Shown here piece after piece: positions 7,822-16,664 of a stretch of 21,453 nt of DNA (position 1 is its first letter; every line of letters begins with the position of its first letter). The notes under the pieces were generated by a model, which saw only the letters and a program-made list of their open reading frames with translations, ran no database searches and was not told the DNA's origin. Source of the DNA: JANMDR01 sp031376425 (GTDB taxonomy: Bacteria; Pseudomonadota; Gammaproteobacteria; Burkholderiales; Usitatibacteraceae); NCBI GenBank assembly GCA_031376425.1, contig JANMDR010000312.1, positions 1 to 21,453 of the forward strand, in the 5' to 3' direction. Made by a program: the position numbers and the translations under genes.

Positions 7822-8802
7822 CTAAGCAGCCACTGCCGCCACAATCTGCGCCCGCTGCTTTTCGCTGGGTAATTCTCCCGCCATTGCGGTCATATTGTCG
7901 CGTAAATGCGTTACTTTTGATGTGGCGGGAATTGCGCAGGTTACAGCGGGATGGCTCAGCACAAATTTCAGCAGCAGTTGCGCCCACGAGGTAGCGCCGA
8001 TATCTTTAGCGACTGCAGGCAATGGCACATCGCGCAGGCGCCGCAAAAGTTCGCCCCCTGCGAATGGTCGATTGATCATCACGGCGATTCCGCGCTTAGC
8101 CGCTAGCGGTAGCAGGCGCTTTGCAGCACCCTGCTCGGCGACGGAATAATTGATCTGCAAAAAATCGATGGCACCTAGTTTTTGCTTTTCAATCAGCGCG
8201 GCTACATCGTCGTACGCGCTCTCGGTGTAATGGGTAATGCCCACGTAACGAATACGGCCTTCGTGCTTCCATGCGGTAAGGGTGGCTAGGTGGGTTTCAA
8301 CATCAAGCAAGTTATGCACTTGCATGAGATCGAGTGCTTTGCCGTTAGGGGTAGCAAGCTTCTCAATCGAGGCGCGCATTTGCGTAATGCCAGCGGCTTC
8401 GCCACGCGTCCAAACCTTGGTAGCAACAAACATTTTTTCGCGCACACCACTCGCGCGCATCAATTCTCCCGCTACATCTTCCGAGCGACCATACATCGGC
8501 GATGAATCAATCACTCGCCCACCAAGCGCTACAAACTCACGCAACACCTCACTCAGCGGTTCTCTTTCACCCCTACTCGCACTGACATCAAAGGTCTGCC
8601 ACGTACCGAGGCCGACTGCTGGTAGCCGTTCGCCACTTGACGGAATAGCGCGGCGCAATACCGGTACAGATTGCGCTTGTGGTGCACTATGCGGCTCTGT
8701 GGTTTTGCCCAAGCTGTGCACATACTGCGAGCGCGCAACACTAGACTGCAAAACCATCGCGCCCAGCACCGGCAAGGCAGCGAGCGATTGTCTACGATTC
8801 AT
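7822..8802 (-). CDS. Tat-targeted aldo/keto reductase
   Basis: A 326-residue protein of the aldo/keto reductase superfamily, which reduces carbonyls with NAD(P)H in a TIM barrel. The catalytic tetrad is present: D99 and Y104 in VIDSSPMYGRSE, K129 in VATKVWTRG and H163 in MQVHNLLD. The N terminus MNRRQSLAALPVLGAMVLQS has a twin arginine followed by a hydrophobic segment, and about 25 more residues precede the barrel, so folded export by the Tat pathway is likely. The frame continues to a GTG at 8808, but GGGGAG lies five bases before the ATG at 8802, which fixes the start. It lies 40 bases after the lipoprotein gene, probably in one operon. An exported nicotinamide-dependent enzyme must bind its cofactor before transport. 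Confidence 0.9.
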   Translation of the reverse strand: MNRRQSLAALPVLGAMVLQSSVARSQYVHSLGKTTEPHSAPQAQSVPVLRRAIPSSGERLPAVGLGTWQTFDVSASRGEREPLSEVLREFVALGGRVIDSSPMYGRSEDVAGELMRASGVREKMFVATKVWTRGEAAGITQMRASIEKLATPNGKALDLMQVHNLLDVETHLATLTAWKHEGRIRYVGITHYTESAYDDVAALIEKQKLGAIDFLQINYSVAEQGAAKRLLPLAAKRGIAVMINRPFAGGELLRRLRDVPLPAVAKDIGATSWAQLLLKFVLSHPAVTCAIPATSKVTHLRDNMTAMAGELPSEKQRAQIVAAVAA

Positions 8803-8842
8803 TTGCACTCCCCAAAATTTTCACGCGCTTGCTGTTGTACTG

Positions 8843-9499
8843 CTATTTAAAGCCCTGCTCTTTCGGATTCTCATGCAGTCGAGGCATTTTTACAAAATGC
8901 CAATAACCACCATTGACGGGTTTGTCTTCCTTATCGGTACCTTTAAAATCAATGCGCGTTGCCAGCACCAATTCATTCGCCTTATCTCGTGCATAATAAT
9001 CCGTCTGGGTAATTTTCTTAGCTTGTTCAGGGATAAGGCCGAGCACCCGCGCCGCCGCATCATTTCCTGAGTGGTCAGTCACCACCACTTGGCGCCAACC
9101 ATGGCCCAAACACGGAATTTCTTTTTCAGTTTTGGTGGTGTAACTCAGTGACTGACGACCAGTGGAGCCGGGGATCTTGGGCGTCAGATAGAACACCGTT
9201 TCTAAGGTGCTCGGGGCTATCGCTATATAGTCTTTCTGGCTTGGCCTCAGGCCAAACAATGTTGGTGCAAACCAACGAAAGTGCTCGATGGTCTCGCCAT
9301 TTGCTTTCAGCATCGTACCTGCAGAAAGTTGGGACAGCTGCCACACCCCTTCCACTTTTGGGCAAGGCGTAAAACGCGAAGTTTCAATAGGCCCATATTG
9401 TTTAGCATAAGCCTCCGCTACCGGAGGCGCTGGCGGCTGACTACATCCCGAAACTGCCGCTACGAGAATGCAAAACGAAACAGTCAAAACAAGCTTCAT
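8843..9499 (-). CDS. Predicted lipoprotein of unknown function
   Basis: The 218-residue protein starts MKLVLTVSFCILVAAVSGC, a type II signal peptide with lipobox V-S-G-C and lipidated C19. A proline-rich linker (QPPAPPVAEA) and a soluble domain follow, containing VEGVWQLSQLSAG, two further cysteines (in FTPCPK and EIPCLG) that could pair, and GGYWHFVKMPRL near the end. I do not recognise the family. The ATG at 9499 is preferred over the one at 9508: AAGGA sits eight bases before 9499, whereas it would touch the 9508 codon. It is the first gene of a probable operon with the Tat-exported aldo/keto reductase, so the two may work together in the periplasm (inference). Confidence 0.8.
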   Translation of the reverse strand: MKLVLTVSFCILVAAVSGCSQPPAPPVAEAYAKQYGPIETSRFTPCPKVEGVWQLSQLSAGTMLKANGETIEHFRWFAPTLFGLRPSQKDYIAIAPSTLETVFYLTPKIPGSTGRQSLSYTTKTEKEIPCLGHGWRQVVVTDHSGNDAAARVLGLIPEQAKKITQTDYYARDKANELVLATRIDFKGTDKEDKPVNGGYWHFVKMPRLHENPKEQGFK

Positions 9500-9819
9500 G
9501 TAGAACATCCTTTTATTAAAAATCGGTGAGAGATATTAGATGGTTATTTCGTGAAAAAGGGAACTGATTCCGTTTCTACTTCAATAGTGCATTAACAAAA
9601 AACATTTGCAAACGTCACTCCTGCACAGAAGATGAAAGACCCGCGCTCCAATTCCCCTCTGCGAGGGCTGGCAGGCGCAGCCTGACGGGGTGGTTGCTGC
9701 GCTGACGTAACGCTGCCTAATGCAACAATTCCGGATGGTAACAGAATCAATTTCTCAGCTACAAGTTACCTAGAAATTTTGTGGTACTGGTGCCCCAATA
9801 AAAATCGACTGCAGTCAAT
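9500..9819. other. Intergenic stretch of 320 bases
   Basis: This gap contains the ribosome-binding site of the lipoprotein gene at its left edge and a compact repeat with two hairpins at 9641-9704. The rest is AT-rich and shows no open frame with protein character and no RNA gene I can recognise. Confidence 0.6.
9641..9704. repeat. REP-like element with two tandem hairpins
   Basis: Two perfect 5-bp hairpins with three-base loops lie side by side: CCCTC-TGC-GAGGG (9655-9667) and CAGGC-GCA-GCCTG (9672-9684). Both lie in a GC-rich segment that stands out from the AT-rich surroundings. The wording resembles common short dispersed intergenic repeats, but no second copy occurs in the window, so membership of a repeat family is inferred. 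Confidence 0.45.
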
Positions 9820-10521
9820 CTAATCACCACCATCAAAAACCATATCGGTGTTCATGCGCACAGCACGCAAGACGCGCGTGCTGTCGTAGCTCTCGCGTAG
9901 CGCCTCAACGGCATAGCAGAGCAGCAGCGAACGGCGTGGTGCGCCCGAGACATTGCGGGTAGCGCAGTGCAGCAAGGTAGAGCCGAACAGCAAAATATCA
10001 CCTGCGTCACCGCTCAACACTGTGGCCTGCGGATGGTCAACCCCCGCTGGTGCGGCAAGCCCGTCACCACGATGCGTGCCGGGCACCACGCAGGTCGCGC
10101 CGTTTTCGGGTCCGAAGGGATCGAGAAAAGCAAGCACGGAAACAATCTCTATCTCGTTAGACTCTGGGCCATCGCGGTGCAATAGCTGCGCACCGCCACC
10201 CGCACGAGGCTCGCGCCCCTCCACTTGCGTGAGCAAAAACCTACCCTGCAAGATATGGTGCACGGCAGCGAGTAATAGCGGCAGGTGGCACACCTGCTGC
10301 ACCACAGGATCAAGATCAAGTAAAGCGTGGCGCCAATCATGGCCCCGCGAAACCGGCCATTTATCCGATGCTAGCTCACCGCTCTCAAATGCAGTACACA
10401 GCAGCGGGAGCCAATCCGCAGGGATGGCACCGCGTAAAAGCAGATAGCCATCACGGTCAAGGCAACTAGCATTTTCGGCATCGAGTTGATTGACTTTTTT
10501 ATGGGGCAACGGGGGATTCAT
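9820..10521 (-). CDS. Phytanoyl-CoA dioxygenase (PhyH)-family Fe(II)/2-oxoglutarate oxygenase
   Basis: The 233-residue protein has the iron-binding facial triad of the PhyH family: H115 and D117 in LLHRDGPE and the distal H185 in STLLHCATRN. R196 or R197 (APRRSLL) is placed to bind 2-oxoglutarate. DRDGYLLLRGAIP (22-34) is the usual N-terminal opening of the family, and CVVPGTHRGDG (144-154) is the conserved strand before the second histidine. Such enzymes hydroxylate small molecules such as amino acids, acyl chains or natural products; the substrate cannot be deduced and there is no biosynthetic cluster here. The ATG at 10521 lacks a ribosome-binding site, and TATAAATAT just upstream could be a promoter element. 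It appears to be a single-gene unit. Confidence 0.88.
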   Translation of the reverse strand: MNPPLPHKKVNQLDAENASCLDRDGYLLLRGAIPADWLPLLCTAFESGELASDKWPVSRGHDWRHALLDLDPVVQQVCHLPLLLAAVHHILQGRFLLTQVEGREPRAGGGAQLLHRDGPESNEIEIVSVLAFLDPFGPENGATCVVPGTHRGDGLAAPAGVDHPQATVLSGDAGDILLFGSTLLHCATRNVSGAPRRSLLLCYAVEALRESYDSTRVLRAVRMNTDMVFDGGD

Positions 10522-10745
10522 GGCGCCGTATATTTATAGGACTACAAGAAATCAGCATTCACTTTTTCCGAAGCGAAACAACGTTAAACAATTATCGAGA
10601 CCAGTCCCGATTTTTTCAAGGGGAAAAATATTCACACTTTACCCCTCAAAAATGCGTGCGAGACATCACTCTGACTAATTTGTCGATCAAGCGGCACTAG
10701 GAGAACGATGGGTAACAGATCACGGACTAGATAACGCTTGGCAGC

Positions 10746-13205
10746 CTATGTAGTTGGAATAGCTCCAAGAATTGATTTAGTGACGTTTCGCTGGCCTTCG
10801 TAACTATGGTGAAGTGGAATTACACACCATTCACTATCTTCGGAGACGAGATAATTTACAAACGCGGTTGATGCTCGTTTCCAGCGATGCTTGTAATCTG
10901 CGAAACAAAAAATCAACTCGTCATAAGTTTGTTTTTGTCTAAGTGGAGTAACGTCTTTCATATACTGAATGTACTCGTGGTCGTGAAGCGCAAGATTCAA
11001 GTGCGCGCAGCCTGAAGGAGAGATTTCGATACTAGATTCAAAATTCAGCACGGTAATCGTCGGATCATAATTAAGAACAAGCGCTGTTTTTAACAGTGCG
11101 TTCAGATACACTTCCGTGACTTGGGCAGGAAAGCCAAGTTGAGCAAAATAGTCAAGAACCTTTATCGCCGCCACTTGAACTCCTTCGCGCTCAACCTCCG
11201 CGTTAGCAGACTGCTGATTTGCATCCTGTAGAAATTGAAGAATTCTTAATGCGAGAAGTGGAGAGGTCGGCGGGTCAGTGCAGAGGCCAAACAGATTCTG
11301 AACAAATGAGTGTTGTCCCGTGGGATAAATGTCATACATTCGCTTAACGATAGCTTGCTTTACTTTATGCGGAGGTAATGTATCGGATCTTCCAACCATA
11401 TGTGTTTTGACCAAATCATCTAGCTTAAGGTGTGGTGAGGCAATTACATCTTTCGTTAGTTCGAGTACACGTCTAATGTCGAAATTAGCTAGGCTACCCA
11501 TGAGTTTCGATGTCTCGTGGGACTCAATGAAAAGTTTGTTCAAGCTATATGCAAATTTCCCAATATCCTCAAGCTTGAGACGGATACCTCTACTTAGAAA
11601 ATAGTCCTTGCTCTTTTCTTTGTCACCCGAATTAATCTTCTCTAGAAGGAATGCTGTTCGTCGTTCGATTACACGCTCAGGTGCTGGGACGGGCAAATAC
11701 AAAACCTCACTTTCAAACGACTGTAATGCACCTTGCTTGGATAGCTGCCAACTAGTCTTGTCAGTAATTGGCACAATCACGACACAAAACTCAGCTTCAT
11801 AGATAGATCTAGCGTGTTGAAAGACTGCTTCTTGGAATTCGATAGTGAAATGGTCGGTATTGTCGAAAACCAAACACGGAATCTTCTTTGCGGAACCCGT
11901 GACGTAGTGGAGAAGTCGCTTTAAATATTCGTCAGGATTATCAGCGCGAATCTTTTCAATATGCTTGCCAAACTCAATCTTGAACGCCTCTCTATCCTGC
12001 CGATATAAGTGACTCATTGTGACGTTTGACCATCTTTGATATTCATCGAAGAACATTGCCCCGACGCACTTATCCCAGCCTTCTATGGCGTTCGCAAGCG
12101 GGAGCACAAGGGACTCGGCCGCTTTCATTAAGCACTGCCCCAGCCATTTAACAACTGTACCAACATCCCCACTATGCAAAGCAAGATCCACCCTGAGCAC
12201 GACGAGGTCATCTCTTGTGCGCGGAGGTACTACAGAATCAAAGAATCGCTCAACAAATGTCGATTTTCCTGCACCCTTGTTTCCAACAAGAAGGACAAAT
12301 CGGTTTTTCTGTTGCAATTTTGCTTCTTCGATTAGCTGAATAAGTTGTTTCCCGGTGTCAGTATCTAGTTGCCTGAGTTTTTGCACTAAAGTGTCTGCAA
12401 TCCTAGATAACTTCTCATCAGCCATCTTCGACTCCGGCGTCACAACGAAACACGAACGAATCATTTCTATATCTTGATCACCTTTTAGGCGTTCAAAAAA
12501 CGAATTCATGAGTGCGTCGAAGTCAGCTGAAAACTCCCCCTTAGGCAACAATTTCTTCGATGTAGGAACGCGAACCGGCTGAAGGAAGCTGAGGTCGCGG
12601 AACACAATTCCTTCCGCGTTTTGAAACTCCCCTCTGAATCTCAAGCTCGATGATGACTCCTTGGAGAGTAGATCAAAAAAAAGCTTGAAATTTTCCTTTA
12701 TCGCGACGAGCGAAGCAAAAATGAATGCCGACCCTTCTAACGTATCTTGCCCGTCCCCCAACCTGCTAGCACGAAAGACAATCCATTCCTGACCATTTGT
12801 GGCGCACCCCAACTCCGTATTCTTAAAGCCTGCGTACTCAATTGTTTGGTGTATAGCTTCCTTGGCCTCTTTGCTGAAAACCGCACCATTCAATTTATAG
12901 GCCTTTCCTGAAACTCGATTGGCAAGGCCGAAATCAATTGCTTCTTTCTTAGCCTCGATAAGCACTCGGTTGCTTTTTCCTATCATCATCGTGTAGTCAG
13001 TAAAGCCGATACCTGCTCGATTTTCAGTCTTGGTCTCATTTCTATCCCAACCAAGTACTTCAAATAAAATGCGGTCAATTACCTTTAACCGCGTATCACT
13101 CTCGGTCCACTCTTCCTGCGGACGTTTATGCACCTCGTCTTCTATAGCGGCAAACTGCGTAAACGCTATGTCAATCGAATCTGATTTTGGTTTTATGCCG
13201 AGCAT
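10746..13205 (-). CDS. HsdR-N-like PD-(D/E)xK nuclease fused to a STAND/AAA-like P-loop ATPase
   Basis: An 819-residue protein with three parts. Residues about 30-180 resemble the N-terminal nuclease domain of type I restriction HsdR subunits: ESD (35-37), LGWD (51-54), D70 in FTDYTM, the ExK motif E84-A85-K86 in LIEAKK, and the NGQEW strand (137-141). Residues about 295-600 are a P-loop ATPase with Walker A GNKGAGKST (308-316), Walker B CLVFDNTD (444-451) and a sensor-like NFDIRRVLEL (574-583). The rest (about 610-819) is mainly helical and unrecognised. No helicase motifs are seen and no HsdM or HsdS gene is adjacent, so it is not a type I restriction enzyme. AAGGA precedes the ATG by four to five bases. 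The gene stands alone and looks more AT-rich than its neighbours, suggesting transfer. A role in phage or plasmid defence is inference from architecture. Confidence 0.85.
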   Translation of the reverse strand: MLGIKPKSDSIDIAFTQFAAIEDEVHKRPQEEWTESDTRLKVIDRILFEVLGWDRNETKTENRAGIGFTDYTMMIGKSNRVLIEAKKEAIDFGLANRVSGKAYKLNGAVFSKEAKEAIHQTIEYAGFKNTELGCATNGQEWIVFRASRLGDGQDTLEGSAFIFASLVAIKENFKLFFDLLSKESSSSLRFRGEFQNAEGIVFRDLSFLQPVRVPTSKKLLPKGEFSADFDALMNSFFERLKGDQDIEMIRSCFVVTPESKMADEKLSRIADTLVQKLRQLDTDTGKQLIQLIEEAKLQQKNRFVLLVGNKGAGKSTFVERFFDSVVPPRTRDDLVVLRVDLALHSGDVGTVVKWLGQCLMKAAESLVLPLANAIEGWDKCVGAMFFDEYQRWSNVTMSHLYRQDREAFKIEFGKHIEKIRADNPDEYLKRLLHYVTGSAKKIPCLVFDNTDHFTIEFQEAVFQHARSIYEAEFCVVIVPITDKTSWQLSKQGALQSFESEVLYLPVPAPERVIERRTAFLLEKINSGDKEKSKDYFLSRGIRLKLEDIGKFAYSLNKLFIESHETSKLMGSLANFDIRRVLELTKDVIASPHLKLDDLVKTHMVGRSDTLPPHKVKQAIVKRMYDIYPTGQHSFVQNLFGLCTDPPTSPLLALRILQFLQDANQQSANAEVEREGVQVAAIKVLDYFAQLGFPAQVTEVYLNALLKTALVLNYDPTITVLNFESSIEISPSGCAHLNLALHDHEYIQYMKDVTPLRQKQTYDELIFCFADYKHRWKRASTAFVNYLVSEDSEWCVIPLHHSYEGQRNVTKSILGAIPTT

Positions 13206-13399
13206 AAGTTCCTTGTGTATGCAATTTTCTATAGATACCGGCCCGTGCGAAAGTCAGTACCGACATTTCACGCACACTAGAACCACCTTGCATTATGGCG
13301 TAATTAAGTATTAGTATTTTGCGCGTTTAAAATAGCGTCCGCATGATACACAAATGGCTCAATCCATGCGACGTAACACCCAAAACAACCCACACCCCC

Positions 13400-16384
13400 T
13401 TATTTCTTAACCACCATTTGCTCCGTGCTCGCCAGCCGAATTTTCCAATCCTTCGCGGGTGACTTGGTTAAATCTAAATTCGAAGTGAGATAAAACAGCC
13501 GCTGCGTTGCTGGTGCGTTGGGGGCTTGTGCGAAGCGCATCGCTAGAAAATACGGGGGGATGGATTGATAGTAGAGCGTGGCGCGCACGCTTAGATTTTT
13601 CGCGTCAAGTCCGGCGGGCAGTGTTATGTTGTAACGCAGGCTATCGGTGCCGCTACCATTCATGTAATCGGGGTCTTTAGCGGCCTCGCCTTTGGGGAAG
13701 GTTGCTTCTAGATAAACGCCGGTGAAGTTTTTCGGGTCTGGTCCGGTCTTAGTCCAGCCAGTGGGTAGCAGGCGGTTATCTTTAAGTTCCGAATCTCGAC
13801 GTAGAAAACTCGTGGTTATTAACTTGTCCGCATCACGCACCAGTTCTTCGTAAATTTGCACTTGGTTTTGTGCATCTATCTGTTGGTAGTGCGGTTGAAA
13901 GTGTTGGCGTTTTTTGCCATTCTTATCAACATACTCATCAAAAAATTCAGAGGGTAGTACTTTGCCGTCACCGTCGATAATGACGCCAACTGAATTGGTG
14001 CGGCCTGATGCCCAAACAACTCTTGGTTTACCCGATGAATTATCTTGCACTACCAATTCAATAAACGCACGCCTGAAACCAACGCCACTGGGCAGGCGAT
14101 GCCCGGCAAGGTTAGTTACTTTTACGTCGGCCACTAACTTGGTTGCATCCACCGTAACCACATTAGTTTCAATACGCGCGGTACGTTCTTGCGCCTGCGT
14201 GGTGAAGCTATTGATGGTTTGCTCAATACCTGTAGTTGAACCACTCATGTAATCGGTCGTGCGCACACCAAAGATGTTGCTAAATTGCTTGGCCATTTCC
14301 AATAAAAAAACATTTGCGCCGAGCAATTCATGGCGGGCAAAGCCACTTTCACGGAATTTAACGGTGATGTCTTTAGTGGCCGCACGGCTATCAGCGGCGG
14401 GGTAGTTTTGATCTTCAACGGCGGCAATCTGTGTTTTGATTTGCGGCACATCAATGTTTAGCTCTTTATTGTGAAAGCCGCCGGGCATATGGCAATTTTG
14501 GCAACTTTGCGCGCACGCTTGTGGTGGCACAGCCGTGCCATTCCCTTGGGTAGTGGTACATGCGGCGAATGGCTTGACCTCATTTTGATATTTGCTATTT
14601 AACCATTCTAAATACGTTGCCTGTTCCATGTTGTAGTGCGTATCGGGGCCAACTGGTTTAATCGGTGCGCGATCAATAATGGGTAGATAAATTGAGTGGC
14701 AGCTACCGCACATACGCGAACTTTTGATGTATTCGTTATGCCCCGGCGTAACGCCTAGCGCGTGCTTCATGGGTAAGGTTACAACATCGGTAAACGGGCC
14801 GATCACTTTATCTTTTGGTCCGGTTTGGAACAGCCCGGTAATTGAATTTTCTAAAAAATACTTGAGGCTATTTTGTTGTTTTCCCGGCGGCTGTTGCGTC
14901 GGCTGCTGGCTATGGCAGGCCATACAACTCACGCCATCACGTGCCAACGCACCATATTTTGCATGCGGGCTGGCGGTATCCGCAATTTGCGTAAATTCGG
15001 CCTTGAACTGCGGACGTGAAGGGTCAGCGGGATTGCATGGTTTCACTGGATTAGTCGGATCACATTTATTGTCGCTATCCCATTGCCGCTTACCCATCAC
15101 ACCGTGACAGCGAAAGCAGGTGTTGATGGTGGTATCGGTGAGCGACTTTGCCGTCTTTTTGTCAGGCAGCGAATTAATATAGGCAAGCTCACTATCAAGT
15201 TGCGCATAAAAAACCGGATCACGACCTGCCATGCCCATTGGCGACCAACGCCATTCGCCGTAAGGGGATACATTCACACCAGCAACCGTAGCGGGCGGGG
15301 TGGCTGGTGGCGTAGGTAGGTACATGATCGGCACGCTTCCCGAAATTGCACTATGGCAGCCCAAGCATTGATCGGAACTGAGAAACTCCGCTGGCCCTTT
15401 GTGTTTGGCAACGGTGCGGTCTAAGGTTTCAGGAACCATTTTTTGTACGCTCGCAAGCGGCACTTCTTTGATCCATTTGTAGGTATCAAGAAATGCTGGG
15501 TTAGCGCTTGATGCTGGCGCGTTCGGTTGCAAAGCGCTAAGGCGCATATAGTCGCGCTTTTTATGCGCGTGAATCACAACGGGGTCGGGGGGGGTAGTTG
15601 TTGCGGACGATGCTGTTAACGGTTTTACCGCCGTTGCTACCCCTACATTACGCCACGAGTTATCAACGCGATAGGTCAATGAATCGCCGGGAAAGCCGCG
15701 AATATTATTGAGTGCGGAAAAGGTTGAAGTATCCTTTGCTGACGCATGGCAATTCAAACAATACTGACCAAAGCCGCCATTAGGATAGGCGAAGGGCGCT
15801 TGATATGCGGTGGTGGCATCAGGCGACATACCGGTAAAAACCTCGGCCCAGTACCAGCCATCTTTTGAGCCGCGTGCATCGCGAATCATGATGGTCCAGT
15901 CTTTACCATTGGCCTTGAAGGCCGCATCAATTTCCGCATCACTCATCCCCACATATCGCGCTGCGGGTGGTTTGAAGTGCTCCTTAATGATCATGGCGCC
16001 ATCAGGAATACTACCTTTTTTGCCAGCCTTGAGCCACGCAATAACTTGCGGTGAATAAAAAATCCGCACGGCAGGATGCGTGCCGTAATAAACATTATTG
16101 ATAAACGGCCCCGTATCACGAACAGCCTTATCGCGCGCCCAGCCCAACTTGCGATACTGGTCACAATTTAAAAAATCGTAAACCGTCACGTCATAATTTT
16201 GAAATGCCGCTTGTTTGAGCTTACTTGGCAGCGGCAGTGGAAAGCCGGACGCTTTGGCGCAATCAGAAGTTGTCACCGTAGCAGGTGGATCGGCAGCCAG
16301 CGCTATGGTATTTACATGCATCCCAAATACCAACGCCATCAACAATAAGGACCAAAGCGATTTGACGCCAACGAGTGAGCCCAT
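13400..16384 (-). CDS. Secreted six-heme cytochrome c with N-terminal P460-like domain
   Basis: The ATG at 16384 is chosen because AGGAG lies five bases upstream and a signal peptide follows at once (cleavage near ALAA-DPP). The 994-residue product has six CxxCH heme sites at residues 209, 340, 423, 487, 559 and 628 (CLNCH, CLGCH, CFRCH, CMACH, CGSCH, CQNCH). Residues about 70-225 resemble cytochrome P460: PDGAMIIKE with a lysine (K134) where P460 cross-links its heme, DGWYWAEVF, and CLNCHASAKDTSTFS around the first heme. The heme-free C-terminal third begins near VTVDATKLVADVKVTN and continues NLAGHRLPSGVGFRRAF; it looks beta-rich. It should be a periplasmic electron-transfer protein or oxidoreductase. 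P460 proteins oxidise hydroxylamine or bind NO, so nitrogen-oxide chemistry is possible but unproven. Confidence 0.88.
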   Translation of the reverse strand: MGSLVGVKSLWSLLLMALVFGMHVNTIALAADPPATVTTSDCAKASGFPLPLPSKLKQAAFQNYDVTVYDFLNCDQYRKLGWARDKAVRDTGPFINNVYYGTHPAVRIFYSPQVIAWLKAGKKGSIPDGAMIIKEHFKPPAARYVGMSDAEIDAAFKANGKDWTIMIRDARGSKDGWYWAEVFTGMSPDATTAYQAPFAYPNGGFGQYCLNCHASAKDTSTFSALNNIRGFPGDSLTYRVDNSWRNVGVATAVKPLTASSATTTPPDPVVIHAHKKRDYMRLSALQPNAPASSANPAFLDTYKWIKEVPLASVQKMVPETLDRTVAKHKGPAEFLSSDQCLGCHSAISGSVPIMYLPTPPATPPATVAGVNVSPYGEWRWSPMGMAGRDPVFYAQLDSELAYINSLPDKKTAKSLTDTTINTCFRCHGVMGKRQWDSDNKCDPTNPVKPCNPADPSRPQFKAEFTQIADTASPHAKYGALARDGVSCMACHSQQPTQQPPGKQQNSLKYFLENSITGLFQTGPKDKVIGPFTDVVTLPMKHALGVTPGHNEYIKSSRMCGSCHSIYLPIIDRAPIKPVGPDTHYNMEQATYLEWLNSKYQNEVKPFAACTTTQGNGTAVPPQACAQSCQNCHMPGGFHNKELNIDVPQIKTQIAAVEDQNYPAADSRAATKDITVKFRESGFARHELLGANVFLLEMAKQFSNIFGVRTTDYMSGSTTGIEQTINSFTTQAQERTARIETNVVTVDATKLVADVKVTNLAGHRLPSGVGFRRAFIELVVQDNSSGKPRVVWASGRTNSVGVIIDGDGKVLPSEFFDEYVDKNGKKRQHFQPHYQQIDAQNQVQIYEELVRDADKLITTSFLRRDSELKDNRLLPTGWTKTGPDPKNFTGVYLEATFPKGEAAKDPDYMNGSGTDSLRYNITLPAGLDAKNLSVRATLYYQSIPPYFLAMRFAQAPNAPATQRLFYLTSNLDLTKSPAKDWKIRLASTEQMVVKK

Positions 16385-16655
16385 GTGATCTCCTTTGTAG
16401 CAATACGATGCTGCGTTTACGTAGCCATTAACAGCACGAGGTCTATGCACTTAGCCTATATAAACCAAGCTGTATTGAGTTGATACCTAGCTGGGCTTAC
16501 AGCGAAATTGTACCGAGTGAACATCCTTGCGCGTTGAATTCGAATAACGATATTTGCATTTTTATAACTGCAGGATAGGCCGATATAACGGATGCGTCAA
16601 TTGATTTTTGAATTAGCCGTTTTTTGTAACCGCAAAAACCTATTTGCAAAGCGTA

Positions 16656-16664
16656 GGGGGGGGG
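16656..16664 (+). repeat. Run of nine G
   Basis: An uninterrupted G9 tract in non-coding DNA, 272 bases upstream of the cytochrome start codon. Such tracts are prone to slippage and to sequencing error. Confidence 0.9.

Noticed and set aside
8282..9070. 262-codon open frame on the plus strand
   Set aside because: It lies antisense to the aldo/keto reductase and lipoprotein genes, both supported by motifs and ribosome-binding sites; its sequence is low in protein character.
9953..10447. 164-codon open frame on the plus strand
   Set aside because: Antisense shadow of the PhyH-family gene.
10746..13205. Type I restriction HsdR subunit
   Set aside because: Only the nuclease-like N terminus fits; there are no helicase motifs, the length is short for HsdR, and no HsdM or HsdS gene is present.
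13206..13399. Flanking direct repeats or attachment site beside the nuclease-ATPase gene
   Set aside because: No matching repeat was found when comparing this gap with 10522-10745 by eye.
16385..16450. Longer cytochrome N terminus from 16450
   Set aside because: The ATG at 16384 has an AGGAG at ideal spacing and is followed directly by a signal peptide.
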